Part shown: positions 23,228-33,240 of the stretch, in pieces
Layout of the letters: each line of letters opens with the position of its first letter
How positions within the stretch are numbered: position 1 is the first letter of the stretch
Notes under the pieces: generated by a model
Told to the model about the DNA's origin: nothing
Database searches by the model: none
The model's input: only the letters and a program-made list of their open reading frames with translations
Source: an uncultured Lachnospiraceae bacterium
Lineage (GTDB): Bacteria > Bacillota > Clostridia > Lachnospirales > Lachnospiraceae
Reading direction: 5' to 3'
Length of the DNA stretch: 33,269 nt
Assembly: GCA_944380025.1 (NCBI GenBank)
Contig: CALWGL010000004.1
Span: 1 to 33,269 of the forward strand
Made by a program: the position numbers and the translations under genes

Positions 23228-23629
23228 CTATTCCTCTTCCTCCTCATTCCCGCCGATCTCCGTCAGCATCCGGTCGAAGGCGGCGGACGCCTTATGAGCC
23301 TTCGCATAGACAATGTGCGCCGCCACCCATGTGATAAGAAGATACCCTCCGCACAGGACCGCATAGGCGGCCAGAGCCCTTTTCCCCAGCGTAAAAAACG
23401 CATCCGCATCCGTTGCATAAAAGATGGCAGTGACCTCATCCAGCCTGTAAAGCAGCCAGATCCCGGCAAGGATGCAGAACGCGGCCGTAACCGCGATCCA
23501 GGTCTTCAGAAGCTGAAAGCCCACGAAATCGCTTCGGAAAAAGCCGCAGACCGCCCGGTCCTTCTTTCCGTTTCCCGCCTCGTACGCCGCCATCCTGGTC
23601 ATGACCGCGACCTTCTTCTCATTGATCAT
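23228..23629 (-). CDS. Small two-helix membrane protein of unknown function
   Basis: The 133-residue product has two clear membrane helices, WIAVTAAFCILAGIWLLY and AAYAVLCGGYLLITWVAAHI, and an acidic end (EIGGNEEEEE). A charged N-terminus with a Lys-rich MINEKKVAVMTRM precedes them. The start is set at the ATG just after the comF stop codon (the frame is open further into comF but without a suitable ribosome binding site). No family is recognised. It lies between comF and the membrane protein ahead of cdaA, and is probably part of the same long transcript. Confidence 0.65.
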   Translation of the reverse strand: MINEKKVAVMTRMAAYEAGNGKKDRAVCGFFRSDFVGFQLLKTWIAVTAAFCILAGIWLLYRLDEVTAIFYATDADAFFTLGKRALAAYAVLCGGYLLITWVAAHIVYAKAHKASAAFDRMLTEIGGNEEEEE

Positions 23630-23633
23630 CCGT

Positions 23634-24485
23634 CTACAGCCCCTTTCCAATCGCGAGAGCGATAAAAAATACACGCTGTACTCCTGCTTTCCGGCATTCC
23701 AGCGCGGCAGCATCGATCGTACTGCCCGTGGTATAGATATCATCAATGATTACAATCGTATTTAATTTTACATCATCCTGCACTATTTTAAAAGCCTTTT
23801 TCAAATTATTTTGACGCGCCGCCCCTTCCAGCTCCTTCTGCGGACGGGTGTTTTTCACCCTGGCCAGATACCCGGAACGGACAGGGATCCCAAGCCTTTT
23901 CCCAAGCTCTCCCGCCAGCAGCTCCGCCTGGTTGTAGCCTCTTTCCCGCTCCCTCTCCCTGTGAAGGGGGATGGGAACAAGAGCGTCCGGATGCCAGGAA
24001 CGGATCAGGCTTCCCAGGTTTTCCGCAAGCGCGCGCCCCAGGAAGGAAGCATATTCCCTGCGGCCCTTGTATTTGAAGCGATAGATCGTCTGCCGGATAC
24101 AGGCATAGGTATACAGGGCGGCTCCCCTGTCATAGACATGTCTCCTGTGTCCGCAGTCGTAGCAGTATTCCGCGCCCTCATCCCGCAGCTGCTTTCCGCA
24201 TTTCAGGCACCTGGGCTCCCGGATCCGCACCAGCATCCCTTCGCATTCGCTGCAGATGTCCCTTCCGAAGGGCTTCACCGGTCTGTCGCAGACCGGGCAC
24301 CTCGGCGGGAACAGCAGATCCGTCAGGATCCGGCCCGCCCGGCGCGCGCCTTCCGGAAGCTCCTTTTCCCGGCGCACGCCTTCCGGAAGTTTCTTCTCCT
24401 GCCGCGTAGCTTCCGGAAGCTCCTTTTTCGCCCCGGCGAGGCTTTTTTTCAGAAAATAAGGAAATTTCTTTTCATGCTCTTTCAT
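23634..24485 (-). CDS. comF: ComF family protein with zinc finger and phosphoribosyltransferase domain
   Basis: ComF proteins take part in handling incoming single-stranded DNA during natural transformation. This 283-residue protein has an N-terminal zinc-ribbon region with four Cys pairs: CPVC (63-66), CSEC (78-81), CLKC (93-96) and CYDC (108-111). The phosphoribosyltransferase-like domain follows, with IRQTIYRFKYKGRREYA, VPIPLHRERERERGYNQAEL and the PRPP-binding loop VIIDDIYTTGST. The start is at MKEHEKK, 14 nt inside recD2, because AAAGGAG stands 4-5 nt before it. Residues 21-50 are an added run of three 10-residue repeats (KKELPEATRQ type), encoded by a 30-nt tandem repeat, not seen in typical ComF. 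Overlap with recD2 implies coupled translation. Confidence 0.9.
   Translation of the reverse strand: MKEHEKKFPYFLKKSLAGAKKELPEATRQEKKLPEGVRREKELPEGARRAGRILTDLLFPPRCPVCDRPVKPFGRDICSECEGMLVRIREPRCLKCGKQLRDEGAEYCYDCGHRRHVYDRGAALYTYACIRQTIYRFKYKGRREYASFLGRALAENLGSLIRSWHPDALVPIPLHRERERERGYNQAELLAGELGKRLGIPVRSGYLARVKNTRPQKELEGAARQNNLKKAFKIVQDDVKLNTIVIIDDIYTTGSTIDAAALECRKAGVQRVFFIALAIGKGL
24341..24430. repeat. 30-bp tandem repeat in the comF N-terminal extension
   Basis: Three contiguous 30-bp units (24341-24370, 24371-24400, 24401-24430) share CTTCCGGAAG at a fixed position. Because the unit is a multiple of three, they add 10-residue blocks (ELPEATRQEK-like) without breaking comF. The shared CTTCCGGAAG is itself a palindrome. 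Confidence 0.82.
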
Positions 24486-26751
24486 CCGGCTCCTTTGCCG
24501 CCATGATTTCCCGGATCCTCGCATCCAGCCCCGTAAAGCGCTTCGCCTCGCTTTCGTTGCGGATCATGTCAAGGACCACCTGTCTGCTCCCCAGAATCAT
24601 CACGCAGTCCCTGGCTCTTGTCACTCCCGTATAAAGGAGATTCCTGTTGAAAAGCATCCTCGGCCCGCCCAGAAGGGGCATGATCACCGCCGGATACTCG
24701 CTTCCCTGGGATTTGTGGATGGTGATCGCATAGGCCAGCTCCAGCTCCGCCGTCTGTTCAAAGGAATAGGTGACCCGGCGCTGTTCGTCGAACTCCACCG
24801 TCAGGGTCCTGGCATATTCATCGATCTGCCGGACGATCCCCATATCCCCGTTGAAGATCCCCACTCCATGATCCACCGGGATCCCGTAACGGCTCACCAC
24901 CTCCCATTCCAGCTGATAGTTGTTCTTCGTCTGCATCACCTTGTCGCCTTCCCGGAAAAGCGTATCGGGAGACTGATATTCCTTTTTGGAATCCGTCTTC
25001 GGGTTCAGGTAAGCCTGCAGGATCCCGTTCAGAGTCTCCGCCCCCAGATTCCCCTTGCGCATGGGCGTGAGCACCTGGATGTCAAAAGGGCCGGCATGCA
25101 CATAGCCCGGCAGTTTTTCCCGGATCAGAAGGATCATGTGCTTGTAGATCACCTGCACATGATCCCTCTGCAGGAAAAAGAAATCGCGGCTCCTGTTGTC
25201 CAGGGCGATCTCCTTTCCCTCGTTGATCCTGTGGGCATTGACCACGATATCGCTTTCTCCCGCCTGGCGGAAGATCTTTTTCAGCTCCACCACGGGAAAC
25301 GCCCGGGTTTCGATCAGATCCCTCAGCACCTGGCCGGGACCAACGGAGGGCAGCTGGTTCACATCTCCTACCAGGACCAGCCTGGTTCCCGGAGATATCG
25401 CCTTCAGGAGCGACTGGAACAGCTGAATATCCACCATGGACATTTCATCCACGATCACCACATCCGCTTCCAGCGGATTGTCTGCATTGCGTTCAAAATG
25501 CGCCCGGCTCATGGAAAGCCCGCCGTTTCCGTTTTCCTCCGGGAGCCCGGAAAGCTCCAGCAGCCTGTGGATGGTGCGGGCCTCGTACCCTGTGGCCTCG
25601 GTCATGCGTTTTGCCGCCCGGCCTGTGGGAGCGGCCAGCAGAAGGTCCCTCCCCTCCGCTTCAAAATAACGGATGATCGTGTTGATCGTGGTGGTCTTTC
25701 CCGTGCCCGGGCCTCCGGTCAGGATCATCACGCCGTTTTTCACGCATTCCAGGACAGCCTGCTGCTGCAGCGTCTCCAGACCGATCCCGGAGCCTCGGGC
25801 CAGCTTCTCAATATCGCAGAGCAGCTTCTCCTCTTCCGCCGGCAGAAAACCTCCCGGAGGGGCGAAGCTCACATTCAGGTCCGCGAGCAGCCTGGCGCAG
25901 GACAGCTCCGCATAATACAGAGAAGCCGCGTAGACAAGATCCTTCCCTTCCGTCTGCCGGATCACCAGCTTCCGCTCCATCGCCAGGTTGGGGATCTGGA
26001 TGCTCACGTATTCCGCGGAAAGCCCCAAAAGCTGCGCCGCCCGTTCCTCCAGCACTTCCTTCGGCAGACAGGTATTCCCGTCCGCCGCAGCCAGCTGCAG
26101 GGTATAAAGGATGCCGCTGCGGATGCGGAAATCCGAGTCCGTATGGATCCCGATCCGGGCCGCCAGCTCATCCGCCCGCCGGAAGCCGATGCCGTCGATA
26201 TCCTCCGCCAGACGATAGGGATTTTCCTCCAGGATATGATAAACCTCTTCCCGGTAGGTCTGATAGATCCGTATAGCAAGCGCGTTGGAGATCCCGTATT
26301 TCTGCAGGTAGATCATCGCTTCGCGCTGCTCCTTTTTCTCTTCCAGCTGCGCGCCGATCTCCATGGCCTTCCGTTCGCTGATCCCCTTCACCTCGGCCAG
26401 TCTTTCCGGCTCCTGCTCCACGATGCGGAAGGTATCCTTTCCGAACTTCTTCACGATCCGGGCCGCCAGCGACGGCCCCACCCCCCGGACAGCGCCGGAT
26501 CCCAGATACCGTTCGATGCTCTGCTCATCCTCCGGCAGAGTCTCCTCATAGCTTTCCACCTTAAACTGACTGCCGTACACGGCATGCTCCACATAGCCGC
26601 CGGAAAGCTCCAGCCCCTCTCCCTCGTCTATGGCCTGAAAGCTTCCGACGCAGGTGATCTCCTCCCCGTCCGCGATCAGTTCAAAAACGGTGTACCCGTT
26701 CTCCGCATTTCTGTATATGATGTGCTCCACATATCCGGATACCTTCTCCAT
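24472..26751 (-). CDS. recD2: RecD2-type ATP-dependent DNA helicase
   Basis: RecD2 is a superfamily 1B 5'-3' DNA helicase found in bacteria without RecBC; it acts in repair and replication-fork maintenance. The 759-residue protein starts with an OB-like N-terminal domain (VSGYVEHIIYRNAENGYTVF). Tandem helix-hairpin-helix motifs follow (GSGAVRGVGPSLAARIVKKF and AEVKGISERKA). The helicase core has Walker A GGPGTGKT (346-353), Walker B VIVDEMSMVD, GDVNQLPSVGPGQVL and the C-terminal AITIHKSQGSEYPAVIMP and YTGVTRA. The frame is open 30 codons further upstream. The start is set at MEKVSG, where the RecD2 homology begins and GGGGGTG precedes it. The upstream codons cover a repeat and hairpin. It follows mreB and overlaps comF. 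Confidence 0.94.
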   Translation of the reverse strand: MEKVSGYVEHIIYRNAENGYTVFELIADGEEITCVGSFQAIDEGEGLELSGGYVEHAVYGSQFKVESYEETLPEDEQSIERYLGSGAVRGVGPSLAARIVKKFGKDTFRIVEQEPERLAEVKGISERKAMEIGAQLEEKKEQREAMIYLQKYGISNALAIRIYQTYREEVYHILEENPYRLAEDIDGIGFRRADELAARIGIHTDSDFRIRSGILYTLQLAAADGNTCLPKEVLEERAAQLLGLSAEYVSIQIPNLAMERKLVIRQTEGKDLVYAASLYYAELSCARLLADLNVSFAPPGGFLPAEEEKLLCDIEKLARGSGIGLETLQQQAVLECVKNGVMILTGGPGTGKTTTINTIIRYFEAEGRDLLLAAPTGRAAKRMTEATGYEARTIHRLLELSGLPEENGNGGLSMSRAHFERNADNPLEADVVIVDEMSMVDIQLFQSLLKAISPGTRLVLVGDVNQLPSVGPGQVLRDLIETRAFPVVELKKIFRQAGESDIVVNAHRINEGKEIALDNRSRDFFFLQRDHVQVIYKHMILLIREKLPGYVHAGPFDIQVLTPMRKGNLGAETLNGILQAYLNPKTDSKKEYQSPDTLFREGDKVMQTKNNYQLEWEVVSRYGIPVDHGVGIFNGDMGIVRQIDEYARTLTVEFDEQRRVTYSFEQTAELELAYAITIHKSQGSEYPAVIMPLLGGPRMLFNRNLLYTGVTRARDCVMILGSRQVVLDMIRNESEAKRFTGLDARIREIMAAKEPDERA

Positions 26752-26766
26752 CTTCACCCCCGGCGT

Positions 26767-26834
26767 CCTGATACCGGCTGCAGTTTGGCGATCCGCCCTG
26801 ATACCGGCAGGGGCTGCTCCCACGGAGCAGCCCC
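26767..26834. repeat. Direct repeat and hairpin in the mreB-recD2 gap
   Basis: CCTGATACCGGC occurs at 26767-26778 and again at 26797-26808, exactly 30 bp apart. Immediately after, GGGGCTGCTCC and its perfect complement form an 11-bp stem with a CAC loop (26810-26834). There is no T-tract on either strand. It may be an mRNA processing site or a REP-like element. Confidence 0.5.
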
Positions 26835-26887
26835 AAATCATTCTGTTCTGCCGCGTCCCGGCCTGCGGCCGATCTGCGGTTCTTTTT

Positions 26888-27883
26888 TCAGATCTCGTCC
26901 TTATATCCGCCCAGAAACTCCACGTATTTTCCGGTGCCGATGGCGACGGCCGTCATCGGATCCTCCGCCGTCATGGTATTGATCCCGGTCCGTTCGCTGA
27001 TCAGCTCCTCCAGCCCGCGCAGAAGGCTTCCGCCTCCCGTCAGAACGATGCCTCTGTCAGCGATATCCGCCGCGAGCTCCGGAGGCGTCCGCTCCAGAAC
27101 GCCGTGGATGGCTTCCACGATCTGCAGCGTGGGCTCCTTCAGCGCTTCCTCCGTTTCCTCGGAGGACACCTTTACCGTCTTGGGAAGGCCCGTTACCAGA
27201 TTCCTTCCTCTCACATCCATATAATCCGGCTCCGGCCTCTTATAGGCGGAACCGATCTTGATCTTGATATCTTCTGCCGTCCGTTCGCCGATGAGCAGAT
27301 TATGCTTCTTTCTCATATAGCGCACCAGGGCTTCGTCAAAGTCGTCTCCCGCGATCTTGATGGAGGCGCTCACGACCGTGCCTCCCAGGGAGATCACCGC
27401 GATATCGGAGGTGCCGCCGCCGATGTCCACGATCATGTTTCCGCAGGGACGGGAGATGTCGATCCCCGCTCCGATGGCCGCGGCGATGGGCTCCTCGATG
27501 ATGGAGACCTCCCTTGCGCCGGCCTGGTAGGTGGCGTCCTCAACCGCCTTCTTTTCCACCTCGGTAACGCCGCTGGGAACACAGACCGCGATCCTGGGCT
27601 TGCGGAAGGTCTTGCGGCCCAGCGCCTTCTGAATGAAATGCTTCAGCATCTTCTCCGTAACGGTATAATCGGAAATGACGCCCTGGCGCAGAGGTCTGAC
27701 CGCCACGATGTTTCCCGGCGTACGTCCCAGCATCAGCCTGGCGTCCTCGCCGATCGCCTTGATCTTGTTCGTATCCCGGTCGAAGGCGACCACGCTGGGC
27801 TCCTTCAGAACAACGCCTTTTCCTCTGATGTATACCAGTATGCTGGCCGTGCCAAGGTCAATTCCAATATCCGTGTACTGCAT
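26888..27883 (-). CDS. mreB: MreB/Mbl-type actin-like cell shape protein
   Basis: MreB forms membrane-associated filaments that guide lateral peptidoglycan synthesis. The 331-residue protein has the actin-fold nucleotide motifs: phosphate 1 IGIDLGTASILVY (6-18), connect 1 near PSGVTEVEKKAVEDA, phosphate 2 MIVDIGGGTSDIAVI and the adenosine loop IVLTGGGSLLRGLEELI. The start is MQYTDIG, preceded by GGAGGAG about 5 nt upstream; 19 further open codons upstream are not MreB-like. mreC and mreD are not adjacent, so this could be the Mbl or MreBH paralogue. The gene has a promoter beyond uvrA's end and a leader of about 260 nt. It is followed by recD2 after a 136-nt gap. Confidence 0.93.
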   Translation of the reverse strand: MQYTDIGIDLGTASILVYIRGKGVVLKEPSVVAFDRDTNKIKAIGEDARLMLGRTPGNIVAVRPLRQGVISDYTVTEKMLKHFIQKALGRKTFRKPRIAVCVPSGVTEVEKKAVEDATYQAGAREVSIIEEPIAAAIGAGIDISRPCGNMIVDIGGGTSDIAVISLGGTVVSASIKIAGDDFDEALVRYMRKKHNLLIGERTAEDIKIKIGSAYKRPEPDYMDVRGRNLVTGLPKTVKVSSEETEEALKEPTLQIVEAIHGVLERTPPELAADIADRGIVLTGGGSLLRGLEELISERTGINTMTAEDPMTAVAIGTGKYVEFLGGYKDEI

Positions 27884-28195
27884 AATCTCCTCCATTTCCA
27901 AACAAGGACAGCAGGACGCCGGCCTCCGGCCGTTCTGCAAAAAACGCTCTCCGTCTCTTTCCCGAAACGGGTCCGAACGTTTTCCTCCGATCAGCCTTCC
28001 GCCTCTCCTGCACTCTGTCCTCTCTATATATTATGGACCAGTCCGACATGAATCAGGCATGAACATTCTGCATCCGAAGTGTGTTCAGAATAATGTGCCG
28101 TTTAAATCAAAATAATGTTTCTTCTTTTCATGCAGAATATACCGTCTGTTATTATAACCCAAAAGCACGGCCTTGCAAAGCTTTTTCATAAAAAA
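27884..28195 (-). other. Long mreB leader / uvrA-mreB intergenic region
   Basis: No gene is seen in these 312 bp. Downstream of the promoter the RNA could form competing pairings: ATTCTGCAT with ATGCAGAAT (plus 28130-28138 and 28064-28072), or GAACA with TGTTC between them. A GC-rich CCGG-AGG-CCGG hairpin and a T6 run lie nearer the start codon. I match none of this to a known riboswitch. Confidence 0.4.
28151..28178 (-). promoter_or_regulatory. Promoter for mreB
   Basis: On the minus strand TTGCAA (plus 28173-28178), a 16-nt spacer and a perfect TATAAT (plus 28151-28156) lie just after the uvrA stop codon. This suggests mreB is transcribed independently of uvrBA. Confidence 0.65.
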
Positions 28196-31078
28196 TTAAG
28201 AGTTGCCCTTTCCTTCCCTTTCCTTCTCCCTCTCCAGCATTTTCTTCACGTAATATCCGGTATAGGAGGCCGGATCTTCCGCCACCTCCTCCGGCGTCCC
28301 CTGGGTCACCACGGTTCCGCCGCCGTCTCCGCCCTCGGGGCCCATATCGATGATATAATCCGCCGTCTTGATCACATCCAGGTTATGCTCGATGACGATC
28401 ACCGTATTCCCGCCGTCCGCCAGACGGTGAAGGATATCCACCAGCTTGTGCACGTCCGCGAAGTGCAGGCCCGTGGTGGGCTCGTCCAGAATGTAGATGG
28501 TCTTTCCCGTACTGCGGCGGCTCAGCTCCGCCGCCAGCTTGATCCGCTGCGCCTCGCCGCCGGACAGGGTGGTGGAGGGCTGGCCCAGCTTCACATAGGA
28601 CAGTCCCACATCATAGAGGGTCTCTATCTTTCTGCGGATGGAGGGCACATTTTCAAAAAAGGTCACCGCCTCCTCCACGGTCATGTCCAGCACGTCAAAA
28701 ATGCTCTTTCCCTTGTATTTCACATCCAGCGTTTCCCGGTTATACCGTTTTCCGCCGCAGACCTCGCAGGGCACATACACGTCCGGAAGGAAATGCATCT
28801 CGATCTTGATGATGCCGTCTCCGCTGCAGGCCTCGCACCTGCCGCCCTTCACGTTGAAGCTGAACCTTCCCTTTTTATATCCTCTCGCCTTGGCGTCCGG
28901 CGTGGAAGCGAACAGATCCCGGATCATGTCGAATACGCCGGTATAGGTGGCAGGGTTGGAGCGGGGCGTACGGCCGATGGGGGACTGATCGATATCGATC
29001 ACTTTGTCCAGCTGTTCGATCCCTTCGATCCCCTTATTTTTCCCGGGAATGGTCCTGGCACGGTTCAGATCCCTGGCAAGGGTCTTATACAGGATCTCGT
29101 TCACCAGGGAGCTCTTTCCGGAGCCGGAAACGCCGGTCACACAGGTCATCACGCCCAGCGGAAAACGGACGTCGATGTTTTTCAGGTTGTTTTCCGCCGC
29201 TCCCTTTACTTTGATCCATCCCGCCGGCTCCCTGCGGGTCTTCGGAACCGGGATGAACAGTTCTCCGCTCAGGTATTTTCCCGTGACGGAGGCCGGGTTC
29301 TTCATCAGCTCCTGCGCCGTGCCGCAGGCCACCACCTCTCCTCCGTGGGAGCCTGCGCCGGGACCGATATCCACGATGTAGTCCGCGGCAAGCATGGTAT
29401 CCTCGTCATGCTCCACCACCAGCAGGGTATTTCCCAGGTCCCGCAGGCTCTTCAGCGTGTTCAGGAGCTTATCATTATCCCGCTGATGCAGGCCGATGCT
29501 GGGCTCGTCCAGGATATAGCAGACGCCCACTAGGCCGGAGCCGATCTGAGTGGCCAGGCGGATCCGCTGCGCCTCGCCGCCGGACAGGGTTCCCGTGGCC
29601 CGGGACAGGGACAGATAGTCCAGCCCCACATCCACCAGAAAGCCCACCCGGGCTTTGATCTCTTTCAGGATCTGCTTCCCGATCAGAAGCTGCTGAGGCG
29701 TCAGCTCCATCGCATTCAAAAATTCCTGCAGCTTCCGGATGGAAAGGGAGGTGATCTCATAAATGTTCTTCCCGCAGACCGTAACGGCGAGCGCCCCCTT
29801 CTTCAGGCGCATTCCCTTACAGGCCGGACAGGGCGTGATGCTCATGAAGGTCTCGTATTCCTGCTTGGAGATCTCCGAGGCGGTTTCCCGGTACCTTCTC
29901 TCCACGCTTTTCACCAGGCCCTCAAAGGCCACGGGATAGACGCCGGTCCCCCGCTGTCCCTTATAATGGACCTGCACCTCTCTGCCCCCGGTTCCGTTGA
30001 TCAGAATGTTTTTCACTTTGTCGCTGTACTGTTCAAAAGGGGTATCCAGGCTGAAATCATATTCCTTCGAAAGCGCGCGCAGGATGGCGTTGGTAAAGCT
30101 TCCCGGATCATTGCAGGACTGCCAGCCCATCACCGCGATAGCCCCCTGATTGATGCTCCGGCTCTTGTCCGGGATCATCAGATCCACGTCAAATTCCATC
30201 TTATAGCCCAGGCCATAGCACTCCGGACAGGCGCCGAAAGGATTGTTGAAGGAAAAGCTTCTCGGCTCGATCTCATCGATGCTGATCCCGCAGTCCGGAC
30301 AGGCAAAACTCTGGCTGAAGGTCATGGGTTCCCCGCCGATCACATCCACCAAAAGCAGCCCCTCCGTGAGCGCCAGCACGCTTTCAATGGAATCCGCAAG
30401 CCTTCTGTCGATTCCGGGCTTCACCACCAGGCGGTCCACCACGATCTCGATATTGTGCTTGATATTTTTATCCAGCCTGATCTCTTCCGTCAGCTCATAC
30501 AGGCTGCCGTCCACGCGCACGCGCACGTAGCCGCTGCGCTTCGCCCGTTCCAGCACCTTCGCGTGTTCGCCCTTCCTTCCACGGACCACCGGGGCCAGGA
30601 GCTGGATCCGGGTTCCCTCCGGCAGCGACAGGATCTGATCCACCATCTGATCCACGGACTGCTTTCTGATCTCCTTGCCGCACCTGGGGCAGTGAGGGAT
30701 GCCGATGCGGGCATAGAGCAGGCGGAAATAGTCATAGATCTCCGTCACTGTGCCCACCGTGGAACGGGGATTCCGGTTGGTGGATTTCTGGTCGATGGAA
30801 ATAGCCGGGGACAGCCCCTCGATCTTCTCCACATTGGGCTTCTCCATCTGTCCCAGAAACTGCCTCGCGTAGGAGGACAGGGATTCCATATACCGCCTCT
30901 GCCCTTCCGCGTAGATCGTGTCAAAGGCGAGCGAGGATTTTCCCGAGCCGGACAGGCCGGTGAGGACCACCAGCTCGTTCCTGGGGATATCCACGCTCAG
31001 ATTTTTCAGATTGTGTTCGCTGGCCCCTCTGACTCTGATGTACTCCCGGGGCCGCATCTTTATGCTTTCCTGCTCCAT
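28196..31078 (-). CDS. uvrA: Excinuclease ABC subunit A
   Basis: UvrA is the damage-sensing ATPase of nucleotide excision repair, working with UvrB. The 960-residue protein has two ABC modules: Walker [10 protein letters not shown] (41-49) and [13 protein letters not shown] in the second half, each with an LSGGEAQRI signature and DEPSIGLH or DEPTTGLH Walker B. Zinc-binding pairs are CPRCGKE, CPDCGIS with CPEC, CPACKGM, and CEACSGDG with [28 protein letters not shown] at the start is typical. The frame is open 20 codons upstream, but those lie over inverted repeats; the start MEQES is preceded by GAGAGG about 7 nt away. It follows uvrB by about 170 nt holding three hairpins. Confidence 0.97.
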   Translation of the reverse strand: MEQESIKMRPREYIRVRGASEHNLKNLSVDIPRNELVVLTGLSGSGKSSLAFDTIYAEGQRRYMESLSSYARQFLGQMEKPNVEKIEGLSPAISIDQKSTNRNPRSTVGTVTEIYDYFRLLYARIGIPHCPRCGKEIRKQSVDQMVDQILSLPEGTRIQLLAPVVRGRKGEHAKVLERAKRSGYVRVRVDGSLYELTEEIRLDKNIKHNIEIVVDRLVVKPGIDRRLADSIESVLALTEGLLLVDVIGGEPMTFSQSFACPDCGISIDEIEPRSFSFNNPFGACPECYGLGYKMEFDVDLMIPDKSRSINQGAIAVMGWQSCNDPGSFTNAILRALSKEYDFSLDTPFEQYSDKVKNILINGTGGREVQVHYKGQRGTGVYPVAFEGLVKSVERRYRETASEISKQEYETFMSITPCPACKGMRLKKGALAVTVCGKNIYEITSLSIRKLQEFLNAMELTPQQLLIGKQILKEIKARVGFLVDVGLDYLSLSRATGTLSGGEAQRIRLATQIGSGLVGVCYILDEPSIGLHQRDNDKLLNTLKSLRDLGNTLLVVEHDEDTMLAADYIVDIGPGAGSHGGEVVACGTAQELMKNPASVTGKYLSGELFIPVPKTRREPAGWIKVKGAAENNLKNIDVRFPLGVMTCVTGVSGSGKSSLVNEILYKTLARDLNRARTIPGKNKGIEGIEQLDKVIDIDQSPIGRTPRSNPATYTGVFDMIRDLFASTPDAKARGYKKGRFSFNVKGGRCEACSGDGIIKIEMHFLPDVYVPCEVCGGKRYNRETLDVKYKGKSIFDVLDMTVEEAVTFFENVPSIRRKIETLYDVGLSYVKLGQPSTTLSGGEAQRIKLAAELSRRSTGKTIYILDEPTTGLHFADVHKLVDILHRLADGGNTVIVIEHNLDVIKTADYIIDMGPEGGDGGGTVVTQGTPEEVAEDPASYTGYYVKKMLEREKEREGKGNS

Positions 31079-31093
31079 GATTACCTCTCTCCA

Positions 31094-31166
31094 GCCGCCG
31101 CAGGCGGCATTTATTCGCAAAAGAATGGCGCGAGCCATTCTTTGGCACGAACCTTCGGTTCGTGCC
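31094..31166. repeat. Three consecutive hairpins between uvrB and uvrA
   Basis: Three inverted repeats follow one another: GCCGCC-GCA-GGCGGC (31094-31108), AAAGAATGGC-GCGA-GCCATTCTTT (31120-31143) and GGCACGAACC-TTC-GGTTCGTGCC (31144-31166). The last two abut exactly. On the minus strand TTCTTTTG follows the middle one, so it could partly terminate uvrB transcripts. The arrangement resembles dispersed palindromic repeats. Confidence 0.7.
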
Positions 31167-31251
31167 CCTCTGCTCTTTCCTTTTGGAAACGCGCGCCGTC
31201 AGGCGCAGGCTTCCATCCGTCGTCCTGCCGGAGCATTCATGCCCCGGCAGC

Positions 31252-33240
31252 TCAGTCCTTTATTTTCTGCAGCGTCTTTTTCAGCTCCACCATCCTGTCG
31301 CGCAGCTCGGCGGCAGCCTCGAAGTTCAGCTCCGAAGCGGCCTTCTTCATCTTTTTCTCCACGTCCGCGATGAGCTTCGCAAGCTCCTTCTCGTCCATGG
31401 ACTCCGGATCCTTCTCGAAGCGCACCTCTTCCTTCGCGATCTCCTTCGAGATGCTGATGAGATCCCGCACGCTCTTTTTGATGGTCTGGGGCGTGATGCC
31501 GTGTTCTTCGTTGTATTTCTGCTGGAGCTCGCGTCTGCGGTTCGTTTCGTCGATGGCAGCGCGCATGGAATCCGTTATGGTATCCGCGTACATGACCACA
31601 TGGCCTTCCGCGTTTCTCGCGGCGCGGCCGATGGTCTGGATCAGGGAGGTTTCCGAACGCAGGAAGCCCTCCTTGTCCGCGTCCAGGATGGCCACCAGGG
31701 AGATCTCCGGAATATCCAGGCCCTCTCTCAGCAGATTGATGCCCACCAGAACATCGAACACATCCAAGCGCATGTCCCGGATGATCTGGGAACGTTCCAG
31801 CGTATCGATATCGGAATGCAGATATTTGACCCGGATCCCGACCTCCCTCATATAATCGGTCAGGTCCTCCGCCATCCGCTTGGTCAGCGTGGTCACCAGC
31901 ACCTTATTGTGCTTCCCGGTTTCCTTTCTGATCTCTCCGATCAGATCGTCGATCTGGCCCTCAACGGGACGCACCGACACCTCTGGATCCAGAAGCCCGG
32001 TGGGGCGGATGATCTGCTCCACCCGGTTCAGCTCATGCGCCGCCTCATACTCCGACGGCGTGGCGGACACGAACAGCATCTGATCGATATGGGATTCAAA
32101 CTCTTCAAAATTCAGCGGCCGGTTATCCAGCGCGGAGGGAAGCCGGAAGCCGTAGTCCACCAGCGTGGTCTTCCGGGAACGGTCTCCCGCGAACATGCCC
32201 CGGATCTGAGGGATCGTCATATGGGACTCGTCCACGATGATCAGAAAGTCGTCCGGGAAAAAGTCCAGCAGCGTCATGGGCGGCTCTCCGGGCGCGGTCC
32301 CGTTCAGGTGGCGGGAATAGTTCTCGATCCCGGAGCAGAACCCCGTCTCCCGCAGCATCTCGATGTCGAAATTGGTCCGCTCCGAGATCCGCTGCGCCTC
32401 GATCAGCTTATCCTCTCCCCTGAAGTAACGGATCCTCTCCTCCAGCTCCTTTTCTATATTTTCGCAGGCAATGTTGATCTTATCCTGAGAAACCACATAA
32501 TGCGACGCCGGAAAGATCGCGACATGCTCCAGCGTGGAGACCAGCCGTCCGCTTAACGGATCCACCTCGGCGATGCGGTCGATCTCATCTCCGAAAAATT
32601 CCACCCGGATCAGGCAGTCGCCGCCCTGGGCCGGATTGATCTCCAGCACGTCCCCGCGCACCCGGAAGCAGCTTCTTCCCAGATCCATATCGTTCCTGTC
32701 ATACTGGATATCGATCAGCTCCCGGATCACCGCGTCCCGATCCTTCTCCATTCCCGGCCTGAGGGAAACGATCTTGTCCTTATATTCGTCCGGACTGCCC
32801 AGGCCGTAGATGCAGGATACGCTGGCGACCACCACCACATCCCGCCGCTCCGCCAGGGATGCCGTGGCCGAAAGGCGCAGCTTGTCGATCTCGTCATTGA
32901 TGGAGGAATCCTTCGCGATATAGGTATCCGAGGAAGGCACATAGGCCTCCGGCTGATAATAATCATAGTAGGAGACAAAATACTCCACCGCGTTCTCCGG
33001 GAAGAACTCCTTAAACTCCCCGTAGAGCTGGCCCGCAAGGGTTTTATTGTGGGCGATCACCAGCGTGGGCCGGTTCAGCGCCTGGATGATGTTCGCCATG
33101 GTGAAGGTCTTGCCGGACCCGGTCACGCCAAGCAGCGTCTGGAATTGATAGCCTTTTTGAAAGCCGTCCACCAGGTTTGCGATGGCGGCGGGCTGATCGC
33201 CGGTGGGCGCATATTCGGAATGTAATTCAAAATGGTCCAT
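31252..33240 (-). CDS. uvrB: Excinuclease ABC subunit B
   Basis: UvrB is the damage-verifying helicase-like subunit that loads from UvrA and recruits UvrC. The 662-residue protein is complete. It has the N-terminal [17 protein letters not shown], Walker [11 protein letters not shown], the beta-hairpin region [18 protein letters not shown], the DESH motif in [35 protein letters not shown] and QTIGRAARN. The C-terminal UVR domain that binds UvrC ends the protein ([20 protein letters not shown] and AAELRDRM). AAAGGAG lies 11 nt before the ATG. The promoter would be outside the window. It is followed by uvrA on the same strand, the usual pairing in Firmicutes. Confidence 0.97.
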   Translation of the reverse strand: MDHFELHSEYAPTGDQPAAIANLVDGFQKGYQFQTLLGVTGSGKTFTMANIIQALNRPTLVIAHNKTLAGQLYGEFKEFFPENAVEYFVSYYDYYQPEAYVPSSDTYIAKDSSINDEIDKLRLSATASLAERRDVVVVASVSCIYGLGSPDEYKDKIVSLRPGMEKDRDAVIRELIDIQYDRNDMDLGRSCFRVRGDVLEINPAQGGDCLIRVEFFGDEIDRIAEVDPLSGRLVSTLEHVAIFPASHYVVSQDKINIACENIEKELEERIRYFRGEDKLIEAQRISERTNFDIEMLRETGFCSGIENYSRHLNGTAPGEPPMTLLDFFPDDFLIIVDESHMTIPQIRGMFAGDRSRKTTLVDYGFRLPSALDNRPLNFEEFESHIDQMLFVSATPSEYEAAHELNRVEQIIRPTGLLDPEVSVRPVEGQIDDLIGEIRKETGKHNKVLVTTLTKRMAEDLTDYMREVGIRVKYLHSDIDTLERSQIIRDMRLDVFDVLVGINLLREGLDIPEISLVAILDADKEGFLRSETSLIQTIGRAARNAEGHVVMYADTITDSMRAAIDETNRRRELQQKYNEEHGITPQTIKKSVRDLISISKEIAKEEVRFEKDPESMDEKELAKLIADVEKKMKKAASELNFEAAAELRDRMVELKKTLQKIKD

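Noticed and set aside
28115-31855. Long plus-strand open frames over uvrA and uvrB
   Set aside because: They are shadows of two highly conserved repair genes, with no ribosome binding site or motif.
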